Shown here piece by piece: positions 26,773-35,167 of a stretch of 64,000 bases of DNA; positions within the stretch are counted from its first letter, which is position 1, and every line of letters begins with the position of its first letter. Under the pieces are notes generated by a model. That model ran no database searches. It saw only the letters and a list, made by a program, of their open reading frames with translations, and was not told the DNA's origin. Source of the DNA: an uncultured Verrucomicrobiota bacterium (lineage in GTDB: Bacteria > Verrucomicrobiota > Kiritimatiellia > CAIVKH01); NCBI GenBank assembly GCA_937872895.1, contig CALMUP010000009.1, positions 186,001 to 250,000 of the forward strand. The letters are read 5' to 3'. Made by a program: the position numbers and the translations under genes.

Positions 26773-28263
26773 ATGATTCTCGGCAACTTGTGTCTGGAAA
26801 CCATGAGACTTGAAGATGTCACCAAGCTGATCCAGCCGATCCTCGTCCGCGGATCCGTCGCGTGCGACATCGAGGGTATTGCCTACGATTCGCGTCAAGT
26901 CCGCGCGAACTACCTCTTTGTCGCGGTGAAGGGGGAGCAGGTCAACGGCGAGGACTACATCGATGATGCGATCCGCCGCGGCGCAATCGCGGTGGTGTCG
27001 GAAACCGATGCCTGGCACAAGCGCAACGTCGCGCACATCCACGTGGCCAATGCACGCCTGGCCCTGGCCGAGATTTCCAGCGCCTACTACGGCCATCCCT
27101 CGCAGCGGCTCGAGTTGTTCGGTATCACCGGCACGAACGGCAAGACCACCACCTCCTTCATGGTGAAGGCGATCCTCGAGGCCTCGGGTCGTGGCACCGG
27201 GCTCATCGGCACGGTGCGCTACGAGATCGGTTCGCGCATCATCCCGGCCACCCGCACCACGCCGGAATCGACCGATGTCCAATTCATGTTCGACCAGATG
27301 CTCCGCAACGGCGCGGAAAGCGCGGTGATGGAGGTTTCCTCGCACGCGCTGGACCAGAAGCGGGTCTGGGGGGTCGCGTTTGATGTCGGCATCTTCACCA
27401 ACCTGACCCACGACCACCTGGACTACCATGGCACGATGGAGAACTACTTCAACGCCAAGAGCCAGTTGTTCCGCAACCTCGGCCAGCTTGGCAAGGCCGC
27501 CACGGCGGTGGTGAACATGGATGATCCCTGGGGCATGCAGATCACCCAGATCAACGGGCTCGCCGCCCGCATGCTGACCTACGGTGAACACCCCTCGGCG
27601 GATGTGCGTGCGGTGAACATCGAGATCGAACCCGACGGCACGACCTTCGACGCGGTCACACCCTGGGGCACGACCACGGTCCGCCTGAACCTTCCCGGTC
27701 GCCACAACGTCAGCAATGCGCTTGCCGCGATCGCCGCGACCGGTGTCCGCGGTATCGGACTGGAGGTCATGGTGCGCGGGCTGGCCGGGATGGAGCAGGT
27801 TCCCGGCCGCATGCAGTTGTTCCGCGGAAAGAGCGGCGTGCATGTGTACGTCGATTACGCCCACACCGGCGATGCGCTTGCCCGTTCGCTGGCCACGGTA
27901 CGTGAATTCACCCGCGGCAAGATCACGGTGGTGTTCGGGTGCGGCGGCAACCGCGACAAGGCCAAGCGGCCGGACATGGGGGCCATCGCCTCGCAGTATG
28001 CCGATCATGTCGTCCTGACCAACGACAATCCGCGCAAGGAGAATCCACTGGAGATCATTGCGCAGATCGAGGCGGGATTCCACCGCGGTATCTCGTACGA
28101 GATCCAGCCCGATCGTGAATTGGCCATTGCCGCCGCGATCACCCGCGCCCGGCCCGGCGACACCGTGCTGGTGGCCGGCAAGGGCCATGAGAACTACCAG
28201 GAATTCGCCAGTGCGGTCACGCCGTTCGACGACGCGCACATGGTGCGCAAATACCTGCTTTAA
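26773..28263 (+). CDS. murE: UDP-MurNAc-L-Ala-D-Glu:meso-diaminopimelate ligase
   Basis: 496 residues. The ATP loop GTNGKTT, the carbamylated-Lys segment YFNAKSQLF and the C-terminal substrate motif DNPRKENP are present. DNPR is the signature for meso-diaminopimelate rather than L-lysine, so the wall is mDAP-type. It adds the third residue of the stem peptide in the cytoplasm using ATP. A GGAGG ribosome site six bases before ATG 26773 fixes the start, although the ATG at 26803 would match the common N-terminus more closely. Asd, at the end of the window, supplies the pathway to mDAP. Confidence 0.95.
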   Translation: MILGNLCLETMRLEDVTKLIQPILVRGSVACDIEGIAYDSRQVRANYLFVAVKGEQVNGEDYIDDAIRRGAIAVVSETDAWHKRNVAHIHVANARLALAEISSAYYGHPSQRLELFGITGTNGKTTTSFMVKAILEASGRGTGLIGTVRYEIGSRIIPATRTTPESTDVQFMFDQMLRNGAESAVMEVSSHALDQKRVWGVAFDVGIFTNLTHDHLDYHGTMENYFNAKSQLFRNLGQLGKAATAVVNMDDPWGMQITQINGLAARMLTYGEHPSADVRAVNIEIEPDGTTFDAVTPWGTTTVRLNLPGRHNVSNALAAIAATGVRGIGLEVMVRGLAGMEQVPGRMQLFRGKSGVHVYVDYAHTGDALARSLATVREFTRGKITVVFGCGGNRDKAKRPDMGAIASQYADHVVLTNDNPRKENPLEIIAQIEAGFHRGISYEIQPDRELAIAAAITRARPGDTVLVAGKGHENYQEFASAVTPFDDAHMVRKYLL

Positions 28264-28283
28264 CCAGATGGGGCGGACAGGCC

Positions 28284-29708
28284 ATGGGAGCCGAGTGCCG
28301 GTATATGATGGACATGCGAACGATGTGGGATCCGGAGGACCTGGCCCGCTGGAGTGCTGGGCGCTGGTTGCATGGGCGCCCGGTGGCCATCACCGGGATC
28401 GGCATGGACTCGCGGACCATCCAGCCCGGCGAGGTGTTCATCGCCCTGCGCGGTGCGACCGATGGTCATGACTACCTCGGTGCCGCGATCGCCCGCGGCG
28501 CCGGTTCGGTCATCGTCGAGGATATCTCCCGCGCCGCCGGACTTCCGGCGCCGGTTCTGGTTGTTCCCGACACCCGGCGAGCCCTGATGGACCTGGCCGC
28601 CGGTTACCGGCGAACCTTGGCCTGCCGCATGGTGGCGGTCACCGGCAGTGTGGGAAAAACCACCGTCAAGGAGCTGATCGCCGATATGCTGCACCATGTC
28701 GGGGAAACGGCACGCACCCGCGCCAACTGGAACAACGACATCGGCATGCCGCTCAGTCTGCTTGCCGCCCGGCCGGAGACGGCTTTCGGTGTATTCGAAG
28801 TCGGCATGAACCATCCCGGCGAACTGGATCCCCTGTGTGCCGTGCTGGAGCCGGATATCGCGGTGGTCACCTGCATCGGCCCCGTACACATCGAACATTT
28901 TGCCGATGGACTGGATGGAATCGCCGACGAGAAGGGGGCGGTGTACCGCGGGTTGAACCGTTCCGGGGTGGCGATCCTGAATGCCGACGATGCCTTTGCC
29001 GATCGGTTGCGCGCCCACGCCGAAGGCAACCGCATCGTCACGGTTTCGGGTCGCGGCACTGCGGATTACCAGTACGCCCGGACCGATCCCGGCCGAGGTG
29101 TCTTCGAGGTGCAGGACCGTCGCGCGGGCGTGACGGTTTCCTGCACCGCAGCCTTGCCGGGCGACTACTTTGTCATGGATGCGGTTCTCGCTGCCGCCAC
29201 CGCGCGTGAACTCGGGGTGGCCTGGCCGGTCATCCAGCACGCCATCCAGCAGTATCAACCCCTCTCGATGCGGTGGAACCGGCACATGGAGCAGGACATC
29301 CACATCGTCAACGACGCGTACAATGCCAATCCGGTCAGCATGCGCGCGGCCATGCAAGCGTTCCTCGAGGAACCGGCAACCGGGGTGCGTTGGCTGGTCT
29401 TTGGCGGCATGCGTGAACTCGGTCCGGAGGAGGAGCGGATCCACCGTGAACTCGGGGCCGCGGTCGCTGGTCGTCCGGGTGTCCGGCTGCTGGCGGTCGG
29501 GCCGCGCGGGGCATGGATCGCCGCAGGAGCCCGGGATGCCGGACTCGCGGAGGCCTCGGTGGTGGTGGCGGCGGATGCCGGAGCAGCGGCGGCGGTCTTG
29601 CACGAAAAGGCGAAGCCGGGGGATGCGGTCCTGTTCAAAGGGTCGCGTGGCGAGGCGGTCGAGCAGGTTTGGATTGCCTGGAAAAAGCGCTTGGCCGGGC
29701 AGGCGTGA
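28284..29708 (+). CDS. murF: UDP-MurNAc-tripeptide:D-Ala-D-Ala ligase
   Basis: About 474 residues. DSRTIQPGEVFIALRG in the N-terminal domain, the ATP loop TGSVGKTTVKELIA, ARTRANWNNDIGMPLSLL and the NDAYNANPVSMRAAM motif define MurF. It joins D-Ala-D-Ala to the tripeptide precursor in the cytoplasm. The start is uncertain: in-frame ATGs lie at 28284, 28305, 28308 and 28314; the first is used because a GGGGCGG precedes it. An 83-base gap to mraY holds a possible internal promoter. Confidence 0.93.
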   Translation: MGAECRYMMDMRTMWDPEDLARWSAGRWLHGRPVAITGIGMDSRTIQPGEVFIALRGATDGHDYLGAAIARGAGSVIVEDISRAAGLPAPVLVVPDTRRALMDLAAGYRRTLACRMVAVTGSVGKTTVKELIADMLHHVGETARTRANWNNDIGMPLSLLAARPETAFGVFEVGMNHPGELDPLCAVLEPDIAVVTCIGPVHIEHFADGLDGIADEKGAVYRGLNRSGVAILNADDAFADRLRAHAEGNRIVTVSGRGTADYQYARTDPGRGVFEVQDRRAGVTVSCTAALPGDYFVMDAVLAAATARELGVAWPVIQHAIQQYQPLSMRWNRHMEQDIHIVNDAYNANPVSMRAAMQAFLEEPATGVRWLVFGGMRELGPEEERIHRELGAAVAGRPGVRLLAVGPRGAWIAAGARDAGLAEASVVVAADAGAAAAVLHEKAKPGDAVLFKGSRGEAVEQVWIAWKKRLAGQA

Positions 29709-29722
29709 GCCTTCCATTCGCA

Positions 29723-29751
29723 TTGCCCTGATGCCGTATACCGGGTACAAC
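29723..29751 (+). promoter_or_regulatory. Possible internal promoter before mraY
   Basis: TTGCCC (29723-29728), 17-base spacer, TACAAC (29746-29751), in the largest gap inside the dcw cluster (83 bases between murF and mraY). It could supply extra transcript for mraY, murD and ftsW independent of MraZ control. Confidence 0.4.
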
Positions 29752-29791
29752 TGCCGCGATTTTATATGCAATGTCGTAGGATTGATGCCCC

Positions 29792-30928
29792 ATGCTGTAT
29801 TACCTTCATGAGCTGACCGAGTTTTTTCCACCGCTGCGGATCTTCCGCTACATCACGTTCCGCGCCTTGTGCGCGGCTGGAACCGCGTTCCTTCTTTCGC
29901 TGATGCTCGGCAAGACCATCATCGGCATGCTCAAGGCCCTCAAGGTCGGACAACCGGTGCGGATCAGCGATTCGCGTACGCTGTACGAGTTGCACGGAGG
30001 CAAGGCGGGTACGCCGACGATGGGCGGGTTGATGATCATTCTTACGGTCACGGTGTCCACCTTGCTCTGGGCGGTGCCGACCAACGGCTACGTGTTGATC
30101 ACGCTGGCCACGATGCTGGTCACCGGGGCGATCGGATTCTTCGACGACTACCTGAAGGTCACCAAGCGCCACTCAAAAGGCCTGGGTGCACGGGCCAAGC
30201 TGGGGTACCAGGTGCTGTGGGCGGTCATCGCCGTCGGCCTGCTCTATGCATGGGGACCGAGCCGTGCCCATGTCAGCCAGTTGATGGTTCCGTTCATGAA
30301 GGATCCACTGGTGCAGGATCTCAGTGTGGTCGGAACCTTGCTGTTTGCCGCGCTGGTGCTGACCGGTTCAACCAACGCGGTCAACCTGACCGACGGGTTG
30401 GATGGACTTGCCATCGGATGTACCAATGCCGCGGCCGTAGCCTATCTGATCCTGTCCTATGTTGCCGGCCATGCCTTGTTCGCCAATTACCTCCAGGTTC
30501 CGTTCATCGCCGGTTCGGGTGAATTGGCCGTGTTGAGCGGTGCCCTGCTCGGGGCCGGCATGGGTTTCCTGTGGTTCAATTGCCATCCGGCCAAGGTCTT
30601 CATGGGCGACACGGGCAGCCTGGCGCTCGGTGGCGTCATTGCCATGATCGCCATCTGTATCAAGCAGGAGTTGTTGCTGGTTATCGTCGGCGGCGTGTTC
30701 GTGATGGAGGCGGCCAGCGTGATCATCCAGGTCATCTCGTTCAAGCTCACCGGTCGCCGCGTTTTCCTGTGTTCTCCGCTTCACCATCATTTTGAATTCC
30801 GTGAAAAGGCCAAGGCGGAGCGTGAGAAGCGCGACCTCGAAGTGGTGGAAACGATGATTACCACGCGCTTCTGGATTCTCGCCATCGTGTTTGCGTTGCT
30901 CGGAATCGCCACCCTGAAGATCCGATGA
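29792..30928 (+). CDS. mraY: Phospho-MurNAc-pentapeptide transferase (lipid I synthase)
   Basis: 378 residues with about ten membrane helices. The catalytic aspartates are visible in FFDDYLKVTKRHSKGL, NLTDGLDGLAIG and FMGDTGSLALGG, and the cytoplasmic LHHHFEF motif near the C-terminus is present. It transfers the MurNAc-pentapeptide phosphate to undecaprenyl phosphate. The ATG has AGGA ten bases upstream. The stop overlaps the murD start (ATGA), so the two are probably translated together. Confidence 0.96.
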   Translation: MLYYLHELTEFFPPLRIFRYITFRALCAAGTAFLLSLMLGKTIIGMLKALKVGQPVRISDSRTLYELHGGKAGTPTMGGLMIILTVTVSTLLWAVPTNGYVLITLATMLVTGAIGFFDDYLKVTKRHSKGLGARAKLGYQVLWAVIAVGLLYAWGPSRAHVSQLMVPFMKDPLVQDLSVVGTLLFAALVLTGSTNAVNLTDGLDGLAIGCTNAAAVAYLILSYVAGHALFANYLQVPFIAGSGELAVLSGALLGAGMGFLWFNCHPAKVFMGDTGSLALGGVIAMIAICIKQELLLVIVGGVFVMEAASVIIQVISFKLTGRRVFLCSPLHHHFEFREKAKAEREKRDLEVVETMITTRFWILAIVFALLGIATLKIR

Positions 30929-32265
30929 ATCCGTCATCCCAGGGGCGTGTGTTGGTTCTCGGGTTGGGGGCCAGCGGTCAAGCCGCCGTCCGCCTCGCCC
31001 GGCATCAGGGTCTTGCCTGTGCAGTGGCCGACGAACGGATTTCGGACGGGCAGATCGCCGCCTGGTTTGAAGCGGAGCGCCCGGTGCGGATCTCCGATGT
31101 AGGTCGGGTGCGGGCCGGTGACATCGATCTCGCCGTGGTCAGCCCGGGATTGCCGGTGGAACATCCGTGGCTCCTTCATCTTCGATCCATCGGAGTCCCC
31201 CTTGTGCCCGAGTTTGAGTGGGGCTTGCGGGCAATGCCGGGCGTACGGGTCGTTGCCGTCACCGGAACCAACGGAAAAAGTTCCCTGACCAAATGGATCG
31301 CCGAGGCCTTGAGCCACTCGGGTCGGCTGGCGGTGCCTGCCGGCAATTACGGCACTCCGCCAAGTGAGCTCGCCTGCGCGCCGGCTGCCCCTCCTTACCT
31401 GGTGGTGGAGACCAGCTCGTTCCAACTTGAGTTGGCCGAGGCCTTTCGTCCCGATGCTGCGGTATTGCTCAATTTCAGTCCCAATCATCTCGACCGGCAT
31501 CCGACCCTGAACGCGTATGCTGCCGCCAAGGCCCGTTTGTTCCGGCACATGGCCGGGCAGGGCGTGGCGGTGATCCATCGGCCGGCCTGGGAACCTATCC
31601 GACCCCACCTTCCCGACGGACTTTCGCCAGTCTGGTTTGGCGAGCGGGAGAAGGAGGGGTATGGCTTTGTCGATGGTTGGATTACCAGGCGGGGTGAACG
31701 GTTTGTCGATCTGCGCGGGACCTGGTGGGGGGAGCGTCCGCTTGGGGTCAACGCAGCCGCAGGTGTCGCCGTTCTGGAGGCGTTCGGAGTTGATCCAGGC
31801 GTCATGGCAGACACGGCAAAAGCCTTCCAGCCGCTTCCGCACCGGATGGAGCGTGTGGCGGAACACCAGGGGGTCGTTTACGTCAATGATTCCAAGGCAT
31901 CCACCCTTGCGGCACTGGCCGCCGCCGTCGCCAGTGGTACGTGTAATAAACACCTGATCGCCGGTGGAATCCTCAAGGAGAGCGATGTGATTTTTGTTAA
32001 AGAAACACTGGCGAAATACTGCGTGTTTGTTTACTGTATCGGTCAGGCGGCACAGAAGCTTGTGTCGGCGTGGCGCGATGTGGTTCCATGCGAAGACCTG
32101 CGTGATTTGGAATCCGCCGTGCGCGCGGCAAGCCAACGTGCGCAACCGGGGGAAATGGTGCTGCTTTCGCCGGGTTGTTCGAGTTTCGACCAGTTCGCCA
32201 GTTATACGCAGCGTGGTGATCAATTTAAGGCGCGGGTGCATGAAGTCATCCGCCAGCAAAGCTAA
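30925..32265 (+). CDS. murD: UDP-MurNAc-L-alanine:D-glutamate ligase
   Basis: 446 residues. VLGLGASGQAAVRLA at the N-terminus (UDP-binding Rossmann-like domain), the ATP loop GTNGKSSLTKW, VVETSSFQLE, and the C-terminal HRMERVAEHQGVVYVNDSKAST and LLSPGCSSFDQF motifs are those of MurD. It adds D-Glu to UDP-MurNAc-L-Ala in the cytoplasm. It overlaps mraY by 4 bases. Base composition drops slightly near the C-terminus (31980-32060), without any frame disruption. Confidence 0.95.
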   Translation: MNPSSQGRVLVLGLGASGQAAVRLARHQGLACAVADERISDGQIAAWFEAERPVRISDVGRVRAGDIDLAVVSPGLPVEHPWLLHLRSIGVPLVPEFEWGLRAMPGVRVVAVTGTNGKSSLTKWIAEALSHSGRLAVPAGNYGTPPSELACAPAAPPYLVVETSSFQLELAEAFRPDAAVLLNFSPNHLDRHPTLNAYAAAKARLFRHMAGQGVAVIHRPAWEPIRPHLPDGLSPVWFGEREKEGYGFVDGWITRRGERFVDLRGTWWGERPLGVNAAAGVAVLEAFGVDPGVMADTAKAFQPLPHRMERVAEHQGVVYVNDSKASTLAALAAAVASGTCNKHLIAGGILKESDVIFVKETLAKYCVFVYCIGQAAQKLVSAWRDVVPCEDLRDLESAVRAASQRAQPGEMVLLSPGCSSFDQFASYTQRGDQFKARVHEVIRQQS

Positions 32266-32284
32266 CATGCAGGGAGTCTGATAC

Positions 32285-33253
32285 ATGAAGATGTCACAGG
32301 AAGAAGGTCGTCGCGGGTTCAAGCCTCCGGTCATCATGATGGCCGTTCTGGGAGTTCACGTAGCCATTGGCGGTTTCGCCTTGGTGATGTCTGGTTGCAG
32401 CACGCGCCAGCCGGCAACTGTGCAGCCGCCACCGGCCCCGGTGTTGCCGCCTCGTCAGGATGTTGCTCCTGTTGCCCCGATGCCAAAGCCCACCTTCCGT
32501 CCTCCGGTCGCCGTCGCGCCGGCTTCGGGGCTTGATGCTTCGTCCTCCACGTACACCGTGCAGAAGGGCGATAGCTTGTCCAAGATCGCCGCCCGCGCCG
32601 GCGTTTCGACCGCCGAGCTGAGCGAATTGAACAAGATCACGAACAAGGACCAGATTCGCATTGGACAGAGACTTCTGCTCCCGGCACATGCCCGCTCGTT
32701 GCCCAGCGCTCCGGCTCCGGCTTCGGTTGCCAAGCCGTCCGCACCGAAAGCGGCCGCTCCGGCGGGTCCGGCGAAGGCCTCCGGCAATACCCACACCGTG
32801 GCCAGTGGTGACACCCTCGGCAAGCTGGCCGCCCGTTACGGGACGACGGTTGCCGCGTTCAAGAGCGTGAACAATCTCCAAAGCGACTCGATCCGCATCG
32901 GCCAGAAGCTGGCGATCCCGACGGGCAAGGGTCAGTCCGCACCTGCCCCGGTTGCCACACCTGCCCCGGTCGCCGCACCTGCCGCACCTGCCGCCCCGGC
33001 TGCTGCTGTGGCCCCTGCGCCAGTTCCGACCCCGGTGGTCGAGGACGTTCCTCCGCTGATTGCGCCGGATGTCCCGGCTTCTCCGGCCGCATCTGATGCC
33101 GACGCTCCGTTCCCCTACAACGTGAAGGAGGGCGACACGCTGGACAGCATCGCGATCAAATTCAGCGCCCGCAAGGATGTCATCATGCGGCTGAACAACA
33201 TGACCACGGAAACCGTTCGTCCTGGTCAGAAGCTGCTGATCCCGTGGCAGTAA
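32285..33253 (+). CDS. Envelope protein with three LysM domains
   Basis: 322 residues. A 15-residue cytoplasmic-type N-terminus precedes a hydrophobic segment ending VMSGCST, so it is either a lipoprotein with a long n-region (Cys about 37) or a single-pass protein. Three LysM modules (YTVQKGDSLSKIA, HTVASGDTLGKLA and YNVKEGDTLDSIA) are joined by Pro/Ala-rich linkers, at about residues 87-133, 159-205 and 275-321. LysM binds the GlcNAc-containing glycan of peptidoglycan. There is no M23 peptidase or amidase domain, so it is a binding or adaptor protein. Its place between murD and ftsW suggests a role at growing septal wall. Confidence 0.85.
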   Translation: MKMSQEEGRRGFKPPVIMMAVLGVHVAIGGFALVMSGCSTRQPATVQPPPAPVLPPRQDVAPVAPMPKPTFRPPVAVAPASGLDASSSTYTVQKGDSLSKIAARAGVSTAELSELNKITNKDQIRIGQRLLLPAHARSLPSAPAPASVAKPSAPKAAAPAGPAKASGNTHTVASGDTLGKLAARYGTTVAAFKSVNNLQSDSIRIGQKLAIPTGKGQSAPAPVATPAPVAAPAAPAAPAAAVAPAPVPTPVVEDVPPLIAPDVPASPAASDADAPFPYNVKEGDTLDSIAIKFSARKDVIMRLNNMTTETVRPGQKLLIPWQ

Positions 33254-33278
33254 TTCCTATTCTTCATCGGTAAGGCGT

Positions 33279-33304
33279 GAACGCAGATCTTCGGGTCTGC
33301 GTTC
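33279..33304 (+). terminator. UUCG-tetraloop hairpin between the LysM gene and ftsW
   Basis: GAACGCAGATC (33279-33289), loop TTCG, GGTCTGCGTTC (33294-33304): an 11-bp stem with one G-U pair capped by the extra-stable UUCG tetraloop. ATTGTTT follows, a poor U-tract. It may attenuate transcription into ftsW or protect or process the mRNA. It also covers the upstream GTG (33277) that would otherwise be a possible ftsW start. Confidence 0.75.
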
Positions 33305-33318
33305 ATTGTTTCAGGACC

Positions 33319-34419
33319 ATGCGAAAGTCCTCCACAGCCCTGTTGGCCATCGCGCTGATGCTCACCACGCTCGGCGTGGTCATCCTGTTCAGCACGAGTT
33401 CGAGCCATTTCTACCGGCAAGCGGGTTTTGTTGCCGTGGCAATTGCCCTGTGCGTATTGGTTATCCGAGTTCCCTACCAGAAGTGGCGGCCGCTGGCCTT
33501 GCTGGTCGGGTTGGGCGCGGTGATCCTGCTGATCATGACCGCGATCCCGGGGGTGGGTATTGAAATCAACGGTAGCCGTCGCTGGCTGAAATTCGGTCCG
33601 GTCAATATTCAGCCGTCCGAAATTGCCAAGTTTGCCCTGATCCTGCTCATGGCACGCTGGCTTTCCGACAACCAGCGCTACATCAAAAGCATCAAGCAAG
33701 GGGTCGTCATTCCCGGTGTGATCATCCTGGTATTTGCCTTCCTGATCATGCTCCAGCCCGACTATGGAACCACGGTGCTGCTCGGGGCGATTGGTGTGGC
33801 CATGATGTTCGCCGGTGGTACGCGGTTTGGTTACCTGTTGATCCTGGCCGCAGCCGGTGCCGGTGCCATTGCCTACAAGGTGACGAAAAATCCGGTGCGT
33901 ATGCGCCGCATCCTCGCATTCCTTCATCCGGAAGAATACGCCGATACCGAAGGATTTCAGTTGCTTCAAGCCATCTATGCCTTTGTCATCGGCGGATTCG
34001 GCGGCGTGGGGCTCGGTGACAGTCTGCAGAAGAAGTCGTACCTGCCCGAGGCGCACACCGATTTCATTCTCGCCATTTTGGGCGAGGAGCTCGGATTCCT
34101 CGCCTCGTTCACCGTCATATCCCTGTTCGCCGCATTCTTCTCGATCGGTTTACTGGTCAGCTACAAGCTGGAGGACATGTACGCCCGCCTGCTGGCCTTT
34201 GGATTGACGATGATGATTTCCGTCCAGGCGGCCATCAACATCGGGGTGGTGACGGGTTGCCTGCCGACCAAAGGTCTTCCGCTGCCGTTTATCAGTTATG
34301 GTGGTACCAGCATCGTGATGACCATGGTGATGGTTGGCGTCCTGGTGAATGTGGCCTACCAAGGCAATCAGGACAGCCCCCATTCCCGCCGAAACAGCCG
34401 GCGTGATGTGGAAGCGTAA
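33319..34419 (+). CDS. ftsW: SEDS-family peptidoglycan polymerase FtsW
   Basis: 366 residues with about ten membrane helices. The SEDS motifs are present: NGSRRWLKFGPVNIQPSE, the LQPDYGTT loop, AHTDFILAILGEELGF and the final LPFISYGGTS. It polymerises lipid II glycan chains at the septum, paired with FtsI. The distinction from RodA is by dcw location and the FtsI gene nearby. The ATG at 33319 is used; its AGGA is only two bases away, while the upstream GTG lies in a hairpin, so the start is moderately certain. It is the last dcw gene here; murG, murC, ftsA and ftsZ do not follow. Confidence 0.9.
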   Translation: MRKSSTALLAIALMLTTLGVVILFSTSSSHFYRQAGFVAVAIALCVLVIRVPYQKWRPLALLVGLGAVILLIMTAIPGVGIEINGSRRWLKFGPVNIQPSEIAKFALILLMARWLSDNQRYIKSIKQGVVIPGVIILVFAFLIMLQPDYGTTVLLGAIGVAMMFAGGTRFGYLLILAAAGAGAIAYKVTKNPVRMRRILAFLHPEEYADTEGFQLLQAIYAFVIGGFGGVGLGDSLQKKSYLPEAHTDFILAILGEELGFLASFTVISLFAAFFSIGLLVSYKLEDMYARLLAFGLTMMISVQAAINIGVVTGCLPTKGLPLPFISYGGTSIVMTMVMVGVLVNVAYQGNQDSPHSRRNSRRDVEA

Positions 34420-34442
34420 GGGCGTTTAGGCGAATGACGGAC

Positions 34443-34742
34443 TCAGGCCGATGCATCATGCCCGGTGCTGATCAACCGATCAAATTCGCCCGATTGGATC
34501 ATCGGCTCCAACTTGCGCCAGCCTGGAATGTGCACCCCGTTGACGAAGATCTGCGGCACAAAATCGACATCGCCGCAACGTTCTTTCATCGCCCGCGCAC
34601 TCGGCGTGTCGCGGAACCGGTCGTGGTCCCAGAACACCTCGTGGGCGGTAAAGGACAACCCGCGGCTGCGGAAGTAGTCCATCGCCTTGTGGCACAACCC
34701 ACAAATGTCGGCATAAAACAACTCAATGACCGGTGGCTTCAT
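34443..34742 (-). CDS. Glutaredoxin-family protein
   Basis: 99 residues of the thioredoxin fold. IELFYADICGLCHKAMDYF carries the redox CxxC (CGLC, Cys near 14 and 17), and FVPQIFVNGVHIPGW supplies the cis-Pro and the NG turn that bind glutathione-like thiols in glutaredoxins. It probably reduces protein disulfides or mixed disulfides in the cytoplasm. It converges with ftsW, 23 bases apart, and diverges from the Rieske gene. The CGLC dipeptide is not the classic CPYC, so substrate class is uncertain. Confidence 0.85.
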   Translation of the reverse strand: MKPPVIELFYADICGLCHKAMDYFRSRGLSFTAHEVFWDHDRFRDTPSARAMKERCGDVDFVPQIFVNGVHIPGWRKLEPMIQSGEFDRLISTGHDASA

Positions 34743-34790
34743 GACCGGACCCTACCACAGACACGTCGTGACGCCAACCGGGATGTCCGC

Positions 34791-34819
34791 TTTCCACCGG
34801 CCGGGTTTTGTGGTAGATT
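34791..34819 (+). promoter_or_regulatory. Probable promoter of the Rieske-suf-pdxH operon
   Basis: TTTCCA (34791-34796), 17-base spacer, TAGATT (34814-34819) with an extended TGG. Transcription would start near 34826, leaving about 20 bases of leader with the GGAG ribosome site (34833-34836). No IscR-type operator is evident. Confidence 0.45.
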
Positions 34820-34845
34820 GATAATCTTTGACGGAGTTTCAGCAG

Positions 34846-35163
34846 ATGAGTGAATGGATTGAAGTGGCCACGGTGGATGAATTCAAGAAGACCGACCGCA
34901 AACTGGTCGATCTCGGCGGCAATTACCAGATCGGGGTGTTCAAGCTGCCCGAGGGGTACTTTGCGGTCAGCGCCTGGTGCAGCCACCAGAAGGCGACGAT
35001 CATGCACGGTGACATCGACGGATTCGAGATCGAGTGCCCGCTGCACGCCGCTCGGTTCGACCTGCGGGACGGCCGCCACACCTGCCTGCCCGCCGTGAGG
35101 CCTATCGCTTCCTACGAGCTCAAGGTCGAAGGCGACCGCATCCTCCTGAAGAAACCGGTATGA
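34846..35163 (+). CDS. Rieske 2Fe-2S ferredoxin-type protein
   Basis: 105 residues, a single Rieske domain. The cluster ligands are C45-x-H47 (WCSHQ) and C64-x-x-H67 (CPLHAARFD), separated by 16 residues. Such soluble Rieske proteins transfer electrons to oxygenases or reductases, or act in Fe-S assembly operons. The ATG at 34846 has GGAG nine bases upstream. The sufS gene begins only 4 bases after its stop, so it belongs to the same operon and may be a donor or client of that machinery. Confidence 0.9.
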   Translation: MSEWIEVATVDEFKKTDRKLVDLGGNYQIGVFKLPEGYFAVSAWCSHQKATIMHGDIDGFEIECPLHAARFDLRDGRHTCLPAVRPIASYELKVEGDRILLKKPV

Positions 35164-35167
35164 TACC

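Noticed and set aside
33277-33279. GTG at 33277 as the start of ftsW
   Set aside because: It touches the base of the UUCG hairpin and would add 14 residues (NADLRVCVHC...) not typical of FtsW; the ATG at 33319 fits the family N-terminus.
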